Assembly (NCBI RefSeq): GCF_001644035.1
Contig: NZ_LUUG01000060.1
Span: 45,506 to 109,505, forward strand
DNA length: 64,000 nt
Direction: 5' to 3'
DNA from: Methylomonas methanica
Lineage (GTDB): Bacteria > Pseudomonadota > Gammaproteobacteria > Methylococcales > Methylomonadaceae
The position numbers were made by a program, and so were the translations under genes. Below the pieces are notes generated by a model that did not search any database, had not been told where the DNA came from, and saw only the letters and a list, made by a program, of their open reading frames with translations. Positions 1-6,644 of the stretch are shown here, one piece after another (within the stretch, counting starts at the first letter, position 1; the number at the start of each line of letters is the position of its first letter).

Positions 1-31
1 ACGACATACATAACAGTCTCCTTGTCGGTGG

Positions 32-658
32 TTAAGATGTCGATAACCGTGAATCTGAGGCTAAGGTGCGTTCCCAGCCAAGACAAGACGCCTTGTGGCG
101 GCGTATGTTTTTTTCAGCCCAAACCTCACATATTGGGCAGCGTTGATAAAATTTCGGCAATGTATTCAGCACGATATGGCGGGATTGACAGATTCCACAC
201 AGCACAAGTCGACTTTCACGGCTATTAACCTGCTGAATAAGATGCCAGGCACGGTTGATGCCTAAGAAATTACCTTGATCACTGCTGACGTCTAATCTAT
301 TGTCATTAAAAACACGCCCAACAGTCTCACGGTACAATCCATAGGCCGTCATGAATCGGGTGGCATGGACAGGTTTCTGCGTTACGAGTTGAGAGAAGTC
401 GGAATACATACCCAGGAAAATCGAAGCATGCAGTGCATTCATCGATGATCGTGCAATCCAATACGAATCGTAAGGCAACATGCCAGACTTAGAGGGGCAG
501 TGATGGACTTCCTTGTATAGGCGGATCGCCACTTTGCGACCAATGCCACACAGATGCTGAACAACTGGCGGCCTAGCGCCTAATAGAATGAGTTTGTTGG
601 CCATGGAAAGGGTTTCCAAAAACTCAGGCAACGCAGTTTCGCTGGGTAACCGGTACAT
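32..658 (-). CDS. flhC-like: FlhC-like transcriptional activator subunit (SetC/AcaC type)
   Basis: A 208-residue protein with the FlhC pattern: a helical N-terminal part and a C-terminal Cys4 cluster (C154, C157, C174, C177) that in FlhC binds zinc. In the known family FlhC works with FlhD as a heteromeric transcription activator; SXT and IncA/C elements carry FlhDC relatives (SetCD, AcaCD) that switch on transfer genes. It starts one base after the stop of the FlhD-like gene, and a strong purine-rich ribosome site (GGGGAGGA) lies inside that upstream gene, so the two are translated from one message. I infer it is the master activator of this element. Family assignment is fairly sure; the target genes are inferred. 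Confidence 0.8.
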   Translation of the reverse strand: MYRLPSETALPEFLETLSMANKLILLGARPPVVQHLCGIGRKVAIRLYKEVHHCPSKSGMLPYDSYWIARSSMNALHASIFLGMYSDFSQLVTQKPVHATRFMTAYGLYRETVGRVFNDNRLDVSSDQGNFLGINRAWHLIQQVNSRESRLVLCGICQSRHIVLNTLPKFYQRCPICEVWAEKNIRRHKASCLGWERTLASDSRLSTS

Positions 659-940
659 TTAGGCATCCTCCCCGTTGTTATGAGTGGGCAATAACAATGC
701 GCTATGTAAGGACGGCGCTATATGTTGTGGCGTCTTTAGGGGTAATAAGCGAATCATTGCCCGACTGTTACTCGCCAATTCCCGAATCTTTTCCAGTGTC
801 AGTGTTTCCATGATACTGAGTTGTTTCTGATTCAAACCAAAACGCCAAGCGGCTTCCAGCGCATTGCTGCGGACAGCCTCGCGGGCCAGCATCAGATATT
901 CAAAATTGAGTTGAGATAAATCCTCTTCCAGTGTCGACAT
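659..940 (-). CDS. flhD-like: FlhD-like activator subunit (SetD/AcaD type)
   Basis: A 93-residue protein matching FlhD in size and in its N-terminal pattern (leucine-rich helix, LMLAREAV, then an MIRLLPL segment). I chose the ATG at 940 rather than an upstream extension because the protein from there begins like FlhD (MSTLEEDLSQLN). FlhD pairs with FlhC to bind promoters; this gene lies directly upstream of the FlhC-like gene on the same strand. The 322 bp upstream hold a perfect 26-bp palindrome (1108-1133) that could be a repressor operator. In SXT the equivalent setDC genes sit at one end of the conserved block, as here. Confidence 0.72.
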   Translation of the reverse strand: MSTLEEDLSQLNFEYLMLAREAVRSNALEAAWRFGLNQKQLSIMETLTLEKIRELASNSRAMIRLLPLKTPQHIAPSLHSALLLPTHNNGEDA

Positions 941-1107
941 TAGCGTTATCTCTACGTTAAGTGTTTGCTTTAGGCGATATGCTAGGGGGATCAATTGGAA
1001 AAATCTCACACGGAAAGTGGTCTGTTTTGGGGTACCTTCCTCGCAAGACTTTGCGGGGCGTTGGCTGGAAGACGGGGAAAAACGGGATAAAACGCAAGTT
1101 GTTAGTG

Positions 1108-1133
1108 ATATTTGTGAAACATTTCACAAATAT
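1108..1133. promoter_or_regulatory. 26-bp perfect palindrome upstream of the flhDC-like genes
   Basis: Arms ATATTTGTGAAA and TTTCACAAATAT are separated by 2 bp. It is 168 bp upstream of the chosen flhD-like start, in the 322-bp gap 941-1262 that holds no gene. Symmetry and length fit a dimeric repressor site rather than an RNA hairpin (AT-rich, no loop). Function inferred. Confidence 0.55.
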
Positions 1134-1152
1134 TGTCTCATGATGGAGCAAT

Positions 1153-1178
1153 GCGCCACCGTCTCAAGGACGGGGCGC
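1153..1178 (-). terminator. GC-rich hairpin after radC, possible terminator
   Basis: Arms GCGCC/GGCGC and CCGTC/GACGG enclose a 5-base loop with one bulged A. It lies 85 bp downstream of the radC stop. There is no U-run on the minus side; on the plus side a T-run follows at some distance. Terminator function is only plausible. Confidence 0.35.
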
Positions 1179-1262
1179 TGTTATCAGATTTTTAGATAGC
1201 CTATTGGGTAGAGATCCACGTTCTGTGTCGTGTAGATCAGCCTTGATTGCCTAAGAGCAAGC

Positions 1263-1736
1263 TCACAACAATCCATGTTCAGCGAATGAATACACGGTTT
1301 CGCCGACGATGAAGTGATCAAGTACGCGAACGTCAATCAAGGCCAAGGCTTCTTTAAGTTTTGCTGTAATCACGCGATCGGCCTGACTGGGATCACTAAT
1401 GCCCGACGGGTGGTTATGCGCCATGATCAGAGCCGAGGAATTATAGTGCAGCGCGGCTTTGACCACTTCGCGCGGATACACGCTAGCGCCATCAATCGTA
1501 CCCCGGAATAATTCATCGCAAGCGATGACCCGATGTTGATTGTCCAAGAACAGACACAGAAATACTTCGTGCTCATACGGCGCCAATTTCAATTTAATAC
1601 AGTCCTTCGCCTTGTCCGGACTGGTCAAGGGTTCGCCTCGACTAAAAGTGCGGTTGTAGATCTGAATGGCCTCCAAGATGACATCCTGTTCATCGGCCAT
1701 ACGGTAACGATTATTGGTTCCTCGAATGTATAACAT
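1263..1736 (-). CDS. radC: RadC-type JAB/MPN protein of mobile elements
   Basis: A 157-residue RadC protein with the JAMM metal motif visible as AHNHPSG followed by S and D residues (zinc-binding His-x-His plus Asp). It is short: the N-terminal helix-hairpin-helix part of chromosomal RadC is missing, as is usual for RadC copies on conjugative elements. The biochemical role of RadC is not settled; on mobile elements it is linked with DNA processing and recombination genes, which fits this block. The start codon is preceded by a leader (1738-1801) in which two mutually exclusive hairpins can form, one of them covering the ribosome site. Confidence 0.9.
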   Translation of the reverse strand: MLYIRGTNNRYRMADEQDVILEAIQIYNRTFSRGEPLTSPDKAKDCIKLKLAPYEHEVFLCLFLDNQHRVIACDELFRGTIDGASVYPREVVKAALHYNSSALIMAHNHPSGISDPSQADRVITAKLKEALALIDVRVLDHFIVGETVYSFAEHGLL

Positions 1737-1737
1737 G

Positions 1738-1801
1738 GGCTTTCTCCGGTAATCTTAAAATTTGGAGAAAGCCGTCCCCTTCCGGGGTGGACTTTCTCCG
1801 G
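1738..1801 (-). promoter_or_regulatory. radC leader with two mutually exclusive hairpins
   Basis: On the RNA strand an 8-nt GGAGAAAG occurs twice (complements of 1792-1799 and 1740-1747), with CUUUCUCC between them (complement of 1764-1771). The middle arm pairs either with the upstream copy, enclosing a CCCC/GGGG stem, or over 10 bp with the downstream copy (GGAGAAAGCC), which contains the GGAG ribosome site 4 nt before the ATG. This looks like a translational switch; the pairing is seen, the function inferred. Confidence 0.6.
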
Positions 1802-1924
1802 AAGGGTTGTCAAAAATGTTCAAAGCCTCGTCAGCGACGCCCGCAAACGTTGGCCGTCCGCAGAAGCATCCTTCGCTAATAAAACTTAAGTTGACGCCTT
1901 TCTTGCGTCAGGTGTTTGGGAATG

Positions 1925-2007
1925 GGTTTCCTCAAATATAAAAGCCCCAAGGAAACGACACAGTCCAACCCCTACAGGGATAACGGATCATCTCCCCGAG
2001 GCGGGTG
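1925..2007 (-). promoter_or_regulatory. Orphan copy of the recurring leader motif without an intact gene
   Basis: After the methyltransferase stop the minus strand repeats the leader pattern: an ACCC/GGGG start, an inner CCC-UGUA-GGGG stem, a U-rich stretch, then GAGGAAACCC where a ribosome site would be. The codon at the expected start is ATT, followed by a 15-codon reading frame and a stop. It may mark a decayed small gene between the methyltransferase and radC. Confidence 0.4.
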
Positions 2008-2027
2008 ATACTGGCTAGGCCAGTGGT

Positions 2028-3818
2028 TTAGTTAAAGACCTGGATAACACCGGATTGCGATGCTAAAGCCAGGTCTGTAGCCGGCGGTAGAGACCCCACC
2101 CATTCCAGCAAGCTGGATGGTTCGTTTTCCAATACCGCATCGGGATCGATGCCTCGGCTGGCAAGTACCGTGCTCATCGCCTGGGTTAATAGACGATGGC
2201 CTTTTTCCCGTTCCGACTCTCCGCCGTGCTTGATCGCCCAAAAGGGATCGAAATGGACATGCCGGCTACTGCGTGGACACTGCTTGTTCACTTCGGTGTG
2301 AAACGCCCGATCTAAGGTCTCTGCCTGTTCGTACTGCTGCCAGAAACCTTGTCCGGCTTGACTTTCCGCCGGTGGCAACCAGCGGCGCTGGCGGCCAACC
2401 CAACGATTCATCCGGTCGATCAAGGTTTTGCTCTTCGGAAAAAAGTGAATGGTGCCGACACCCGGATAGTAGCGAACGTCAAAATAACTGCCGCCGATCC
2501 GCTTGCCGACACGAAGCGCGTGAAAATGCTGCCGAAACACCGACACCAAACTCACTTCCGCTTCGGTTTTGCCATCGAGCAAAGCAAATACCTTGTCGAA
2601 GTCGGTCAACAGACGTTCTGACTCCCAGTTCAAGCTATTTTGATAGGACTCGACTTTGTGCCCTGGCAGAACGAAACGCGTGGTTTTGATCCGCATGCCT
2701 AAGGTGCGATGTTTATCATTGGATTTCCAGCCCATGTAAAACACCGCGTTATCGCTATAATAGCGGGTGATCAGATCGAACACATCGCACACCATGCTCA
2801 GTTGAATTTCACCTTGCTGATCGATGATTCCTTGCAGAAAGCCATAGATATTCGGCACGGTAAATTCCAAGGTCTTAACCGCTTCAAAATCCGACTCCAA
2901 GCGTTTTTGCGCCGCCGATGACAAGCGTGATGTGACTTGCGTGGATCGCAAAATACCGGACCAGGCACGATCTTTTAGATCGCTGTAATCGGTATACAGC
3001 TGAGATTTTACCCAATCCAGCGTGGTGCCAGAGGATTTGACCGCCGCATCGCCATTCAATTCACCGAGCGTTTGTCCTAGCATCTTACGATAGCGCATGG
3101 CACGGGCCTCGCTAAACACCGATTGCCGGGCCGCTTCGACGGCGGCATTGAACATCAGCACCGCATTGTCGATATAGGCATTGGCTAATGCCAGTTCATG
3201 AATGGGCTGGCAATCGCCCGCCAAATCTTCCTCGCTCACTTGATCGCGACGTAAGTCGTCGAGGATGTTGCCTAACAGCGCATCTTCAAAGGTTGAGGTT
3301 TTCTTCAACCAGACCAGGGCGATGTCCACATCCGTTTTGCGCAAGGCATCCTGGCTGGCAAACATGTCCGATAAGTATTCCACTTCGCCAAACTGTTCAA
3401 CCAATCGAAGCAAATGCTTTCGTTCCTTGGAAAACGGGTTTTTCAAGGTTTCAGCATTGAGAATGGCCACGATTTCACCGTCGAACAGAATCTCCCACGC
3501 CTTCAGCACATGCTGTACGCCGTCGGCAAACGGGGGATTCATCAACACATGGGAATACAGACTGCCGCTTTTGAACTGCATAAAATCCATACCCACTACG
3601 GCATAGCCTTGCGAACGCAAGATCGGGTGTTTACTGATATCGATTTCAATGCAATCGACTGGAATTTGCTGCCAGCGGTTATAAGGCCTGGGTTTTAATA
3701 AATGACCTTCCCCGGCAGAGGGTTCCAATACACGCACAAAATTCTTGTTCTTGAAGGTTTCCCAAGCCTTGATGCTTAACGCTTCCGGCGTTGGATAATA
3801 TTGAAGATTGTCTATCAT
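2028..3818 (-). CDS. Class I SAM-dependent DNA methyltransferase, DUF4942-like
   Basis: A 596-residue protein. The N-terminal part is an amino-methyltransferase fold: SAM-binding motif I VLEPSAGEGHLL at residues 30-41 and the catalytic NPPF motif at 94-97, typical of N6-adenine methylation. The long C-terminal part resembles the DUF4942 region seen with such enzymes on plasmids and conjugative elements. No restriction nuclease is adjacent, so it probably protects or marks the element's DNA rather than forming a restriction-modification pair. It has its own structured leader (3836-3884) and is followed by an orphan leader and radC. Methyltransferase activity is confident; the target sequence is unknown. 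Confidence 0.82.
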   Translation of the reverse strand: MIDNLQYYPTPEALSIKAWETFKNKNFVRVLEPSAGEGHLLKPRPYNRWQQIPVDCIEIDISKHPILRSQGYAVVGMDFMQFKSGSLYSHVLMNPPFADGVQHVLKAWEILFDGEIVAILNAETLKNPFSKERKHLLRLVEQFGEVEYLSDMFASQDALRKTDVDIALVWLKKTSTFEDALLGNILDDLRRDQVSEEDLAGDCQPIHELALANAYIDNAVLMFNAAVEAARQSVFSEARAMRYRKMLGQTLGELNGDAAVKSSGTTLDWVKSQLYTDYSDLKDRAWSGILRSTQVTSRLSSAAQKRLESDFEAVKTLEFTVPNIYGFLQGIIDQQGEIQLSMVCDVFDLITRYYSDNAVFYMGWKSNDKHRTLGMRIKTTRFVLPGHKVESYQNSLNWESERLLTDFDKVFALLDGKTEAEVSLVSVFRQHFHALRVGKRIGGSYFDVRYYPGVGTIHFFPKSKTLIDRMNRWVGRQRRWLPPAESQAGQGFWQQYEQAETLDRAFHTEVNKQCPRSSRHVHFDPFWAIKHGGESEREKGHRLLTQAMSTVLASRGIDPDAVLENEPSSLLEWVGSLPPATDLALASQSGVIQVFN

Positions 3819-3835
3819 GCTGATCTCCGATAAGA

Positions 3836-3884
3836 CCCCTGACGACCGATGTATCCCTGGCGGGATAAAATCATCCCGCAGGGG
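3836..3884 (-). promoter_or_regulatory. Leader hairpin of the methyltransferase gene, two alternative stems
   Basis: On the plus strand TATCCC (3852-3857) pairs with GGGATA (3862-3867), extended by GATG/CATC. Alternatively CGGGAT (3861-3866) pairs with ATCCCG (3873-3878). An outer CCCCTG/CAGGGG pair (3836-3841, 3879-3884) closes the structure. The CGGAGATC ribosome site follows directly. It has the same architecture as the other leaders of this block. Confidence 0.5.
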
Positions 3885-3891
3885 TAGTTTG

Positions 3892-3912
3892 AAAAACTCG
3901 GCTTAACCGAGT
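3892..3912 (-). terminator. Rho-independent terminator-like hairpin
   Basis: On the minus strand ACTCGG-TTAAG-CCGAGT is followed immediately by a run of five T. It lies 22 bp after the stop of the gene at 3934-4431 and just before the methyltransferase leader, so it may end or attenuate transcription between them. Confidence 0.6.
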
Positions 3913-3933
3913 GTCAAAAATGAAAACGGTGCG

Positions 3934-4431
3934 TCAGATCAACGCGAACCGCTTACCTTGAATGAAGTCCTGATACTGCCGGGCTTCGTTTTTTACTTTG
4001 AACCGGGCATGCACGCTCCCGTCGATCCAGATTTCCCACGGCAAGCGGTTAAGCTCACCTCTAACCAGTTCCACCTCGCCAACCCGAAAATCATCGTGTT
4101 GGTAAAGCACCTGGCTAGGGCTATCAATGCGAACGATGCACTGATCCAATAAAGCTGGACCACCGATCTCGCCGGGTTCGATCAGCAATGGTACTTTGAT
4201 GGATCCCATAGAGCGGCCGATCCAGCCGATGACATCGTGTTCATCGTGCCAGGACTGCCCGGTTTGGATGTCGCCGTAATACAGCCGAATTTTGCGTCGG
4301 CTATGGCGAAGCTGTTCCAACAACTCAACCACCGGTTCCGGTGTATCGGCGTGATAACAGGTGCCGGATGGCAAACGTTGATACTGGATGCAATGACCCG
4401 TGCTAAAGGTGTGTTCAAAGATTTGATTCAT
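3934..4431 (-). CDS. Hypothetical protein of the conjugative element
   Basis: About 165 residues with no motif I can name. It has mixed alpha/beta character with no signal peptide or membrane segment. It starts at the ATG at 4431, because a GAGGA ribosome site sits 10 nt upstream and the longer reading frame would run through the structured leader. It has its own leader hairpin (4453-4498) and a terminator-like hairpin downstream. Its place in the radC-cobT block suggests a conserved backbone gene of the element; function unknown. Confidence 0.65.
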   Translation of the reverse strand: MNQIFEHTFSTGHCIQYQRLPSGTCYHADTPEPVVELLEQLRHSRRKIRLYYGDIQTGQSWHDEHDVIGWIGRSMGSIKVPLLIEPGEIGGPALLDQCIVRIDSPSQVLYQHDDFRVGEVELVRGELNRLPWEIWIDGSVHARFKVKNEARQYQDFIQGKRFALI

Positions 4432-4452
4432 GATGTTGTCCTCAATGAAAAA

Positions 4453-4498
4453 CGGAAACATCACGATCCCCCAGCGGGAATAGGACATTCCCGTGTGG
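4453..4498 (-). promoter_or_regulatory. Leader hairpin upstream of the gene at 3934-4431
   Basis: CGGGAAT (4475-4481) pairs with ATTCCCG (4487-4493), with an alternative TCCC (4467-4470) to GGGA pairing and an outer GGAA/TTCC pairing. A TTTTT stretch and the ribosome site follow on the RNA strand. Confidence 0.45.
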
Positions 4499-4584
4499 GT
4501 GGATAACACTGAGTGCCGAAGCGAGTGACTTGGCTAACTCAGGCTTGTACAAATTGTGCGCATAAAAACTTCAGCGCGCAGTTT

Positions 4585-5247
4585 TCAGGATTGGATGCCC
4601 AATACAGATTTTCCCAAGGCTTGTAGTGCCAGAGGAATCAACTGATCCATATCACTCCAGTCGATACTGCCGCCGTTGGTTTCGCCTTGTTGATAGGCTT
4701 CAACTAATCCCCGGCAAACCCGCATGGCCGCTTGCTCTTTCTTCAACTGCCGTACCGAATGATCAGGTTCCGGCAGTTGTTCAACGGCAACGCTTTCCCA
4801 TACCAAGCTTTCATCCTCCACTTCATGGTATTCATCGGACAATAGCGGCATGGCAGCGGTGTCATCCCAAATCGTGGCATCGTTGAATGCCTGTTCGGCA
4901 ATCTGTTGTGCCGCTTCGGGACTATCCGCAGTGATACCAACCGACACCCGGTGTACATAATCGATTTCGTAGGACACTACGAAGAGCCGATTCACAACCT
5001 CCGCCGTGACATTGGCTGAGGCGGGTTCTTCGACTGGTAATTCGGTTTCCACCGACGCACCCTCGATCAATGCGCTTTCATAAGGCTCGATTTCCTTGTT
5101 GCAATCCGGGCAGCGATCGTTACAGCCACAATCCCAACCATCCTCCCATTCGGTCTGGCAGTAAGGGCAGCGGTACTGATTCAGATAGCGAACCGCGCTG
5201 TTTTCGGCAGGGGTTGTGTCACTGCTGGATAGGTTGATTGTTTTCAT
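4585..5247 (-). CDS. Hypothetical protein with N-terminal zinc ribbon
   Basis: About 220 residues. Residues near 25-55 carry CPYC, a CGC pair and CPDC, a zinc-ribbon arrangement that suggests nucleic-acid or protein binding. The remainder is acidic and has no recognised domain. I chose the ATG at 5247 because AGGAGG then lies 8 nt upstream; the ATG at 5253 would be too close to it. A leader hairpin (5268-5302) precedes the gene. Function unknown. Confidence 0.68.
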   Translation of the reverse strand: MKTINLSSSDTTPAENSAVRYLNQYRCPYCQTEWEDGWDCGCNDRCPDCNKEIEPYESALIEGASVETELPVEEPASANVTAEVVNRLFVVSYEIDYVHRVSVGITADSPEAAQQIAEQAFNDATIWDDTAAMPLLSDEYHEVEDESLVWESVAVEQLPEPDHSVRQLKKEQAAMRVCRGLVEAYQQGETNGGSIDWSDMDQLIPLALQALGKSVLGIQS

Positions 5248-5267
5248 GGTCATGTCCTCCTAAAAAC

Positions 5268-5302
5268 GCAGGAACGACCACCCGTCAGGATGAGGTTCCC
5301 GC
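5268..5302 (-). promoter_or_regulatory. Leader hairpin upstream of the zinc-ribbon gene
   Basis: Outer stem GCAGGAAC (5268-5275) with GTTCCCGC (5295-5302); inner ACCC/GGAT pairing. On the RNA strand GUUUUU and AGGAGG follow before the start codon. Confidence 0.5.
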
Positions 5303-5411
5303 AGGTAAAAAACGCTGCTCAAAGCCGAAAATAGGCTCGCACAGCGGGGTTGAATTCACACAAAAATCGGTATATGGTGGCTAAAACTCATTAAAAAGCA
5401 GAGAAACAGCC

Positions 5412-5789
5412 ATGTTTGACGATATTTTGCGCATTTTTGATTTCCTCAGTCCTAAGCGGACGGAGGAGCTGTATCCAAGTCGAAAACCAATGGCGATTCC
5501 TATCGACGAACCACTAAAAGTCGTTCGACATTGCCAACAAATTTTCCAAAAATTGGATGTTTTGGAAGCCGACGTGCTCAAACGGGTTGATAATCCCGAA
5601 CAAGCTTGGCCGTTTCTAAACAAGATTCGACAAATTCGCCGGGAAACCCAGAACGATTTGTTGTCGCTATTGCCCGAAGGCAGCTGGGTGTTTGCTGATG
5701 AATCGAATCAACACGAGATTCCAGTTCGCCGTATCAATACGGCAACCGGAACCACGTTGCAGGTATTCAATGGCGGGCTTGCTGATTAA
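5412..5789 (+). CDS. Hypothetical protein, plus strand
   Basis: A 125-residue protein of no family I recognise, mostly helical with no membrane segment. It is one of few plus-strand genes in this block and lacks the leader motif; only a weak AGAG ribosome site precedes it. Its 3' end overlaps the end of the convergent minus gene by 23 bp. A hairpin (5792-5811) just after its stop could end transcription. Coding potential is supported by length and ordinary composition only. Confidence 0.55.
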   Translation: MFDDILRIFDFLSPKRTEELYPSRKPMAIPIDEPLKVVRHCQQIFQKLDVLEADVLKRVDNPEQAWPFLNKIRQIRRETQNDLLSLLPEGSWVFADESNQHEIPVRRINTATGTTLQVFNGGLAD

Positions 5790-6303
5790 TCGGTAACGCG
5801 TTGGCGTTACCTTTCAACGCTTCACGCAATTGAAAGACCTGTTGAGCGGTTTTGGTGGTTTTGTCATTCACCAAGCCTGAGTCGCCCACTTTTTTAGACC
5901 GCCGACGGGGTTTAGCCTCTGTTTCCGCCGAAGCAATCGTCGGTTTGATTTTCAACAGCTCTCGCTCCAATTTGGCGATTTCAATATCCGCCTCGTAGAG
6001 TTTGATTGTTTTCTGTTTGGCTTGATATTGAACTTCCAATCGCTCCAGTTCGCGATTTGTTTCACGATTACGACTCTGAATTTCCTGCCGCACCGAATCC
6101 GATATCGCCAGCCAATCCATGTCATCGCGGCTACGTGGCATGATGACCGGTAGCCGGTGTCGTGCCAAACGTTGCCCACGATAGCGGTGAAACGTTTGAA
6201 CTGCGTGTTTCAATGCATTCAATAGTTGCAAGGCCGTTGCCCAAATCACCCGCAAGGCGAGGATGAACATAGCCAGTAGGATGATGCCGAAAATAAAGTT
6301 CAT
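5767..6303 (-). CDS. Small membrane-anchored coiled-coil protein
   Basis: A 178-residue protein. An N-terminal hydrophobic segment (about residues 3-28) is followed by a basic stretch, then a long charged helix with coiled-coil character (about 65-120, many E, R, K, Q) and a basic C-terminus. It is probably an inner-membrane protein with a cytoplasmic coiled coil; role unknown. It starts at 6303, preceded by AAAGGAG. Both a leader hairpin (6333-6378) and a copy of the multi-hairpin element (6418-6492) lie upstream in the 341-bp gap before the VWA gene. Confidence 0.65.
   Translation of the reverse strand: MNFIFGIILLAMFILALRVIWATALQLLNALKHAVQTFHRYRGQRLARHRLPVIMPRSRDDMDWLAISDSVRQEIQSRNRETNRELERLEVQYQAKQKTIKLYEADIEIAKLERELLKIKPTIASAETEAKPRRRSKKVGDSGLVNDKTTKTAQQVFQLREALKGNANALPINQQARH
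5792..5811 (+). terminator. Hairpin after the plus-strand gene
   Basis: GGTAACGC-GTTG-GCGTTACC followed by TTT. It lies 2 bp after the plus-strand stop and inside the end of the convergent gene. Terminator function is plausible. Confidence 0.4.
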
Positions 6304-6332
6304 TGAAGTTCTCCTTTAAAAATTTAAGAAAA

Positions 6333-6378
6333 CACTTCGAATGAACAGCACCCGGCCGGGCGATGGTCGCCCGAAGTG
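6333..6378 (-). promoter_or_regulatory. Leader hairpin upstream of the gene at 5767-6303
   Basis: Outer stem CACTTCG (6333-6339) with CGAAGTG (6372-6378). Inner choices are CCCGG/CCGGG or GGGCG (6358-6362) with CGCCC (6368-6372). U-runs and AAAGGAG follow on the RNA strand. Confidence 0.45.
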
Positions 6379-6417
6379 GGTTTTGATTTGCAGTGGGTAG
6401 ATCCACTGCGATTTACA

Positions 6418-6492
6418 TCGGGCTTAACGCACCCGACACGATCACGGTTTAACGTGCTCGCCGCCTAAAGACGGAACGCCGACCAAAGTCGG
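6418..6492 (-). ncRNA. Multi-hairpin RNA-like element, copy A
   Basis: Four short hairpins in the same order as copies B (11855-11926) and C (15395-15469). On the RNA strand these are CCGAC-UUUG-GUCGG, a CCG/CGG stem with a UUUAG-containing loop, CACG/CGUG, and UCGGG/CCCGA around the conserved loop UGCGUUAAG. The stems differ from copies B and C by compensating changes, which supports a real RNA fold. Confidence 0.6.
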
Positions 6493-6644
6493 ATTCAGCA
6501 TTCTGGAAAGAACGCATGAAATGTCTGTTTGTCGAATGGGCTCCTGGAAGTAAGTGCATTCGACAAACTGCGGATTCAATCAGCTACCCGTAGCCACAAT
6601 CCAAGGCTTTAGCCAAGGATTGGACTACGAATAATTGACTGGGG

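Noticed and set aside
957..1199. Short open frames on both strands between the flhDC-like genes and radC
   Set aside because: They are short, mutually overlapping, lack ribosome sites and span the 26-bp palindrome; they look like chance frames.
2028..3818. Restriction-modification system formed by the methyltransferase
   Set aside because: No nuclease gene lies next to it; RadC and the recombination nuclease belong to other functions.
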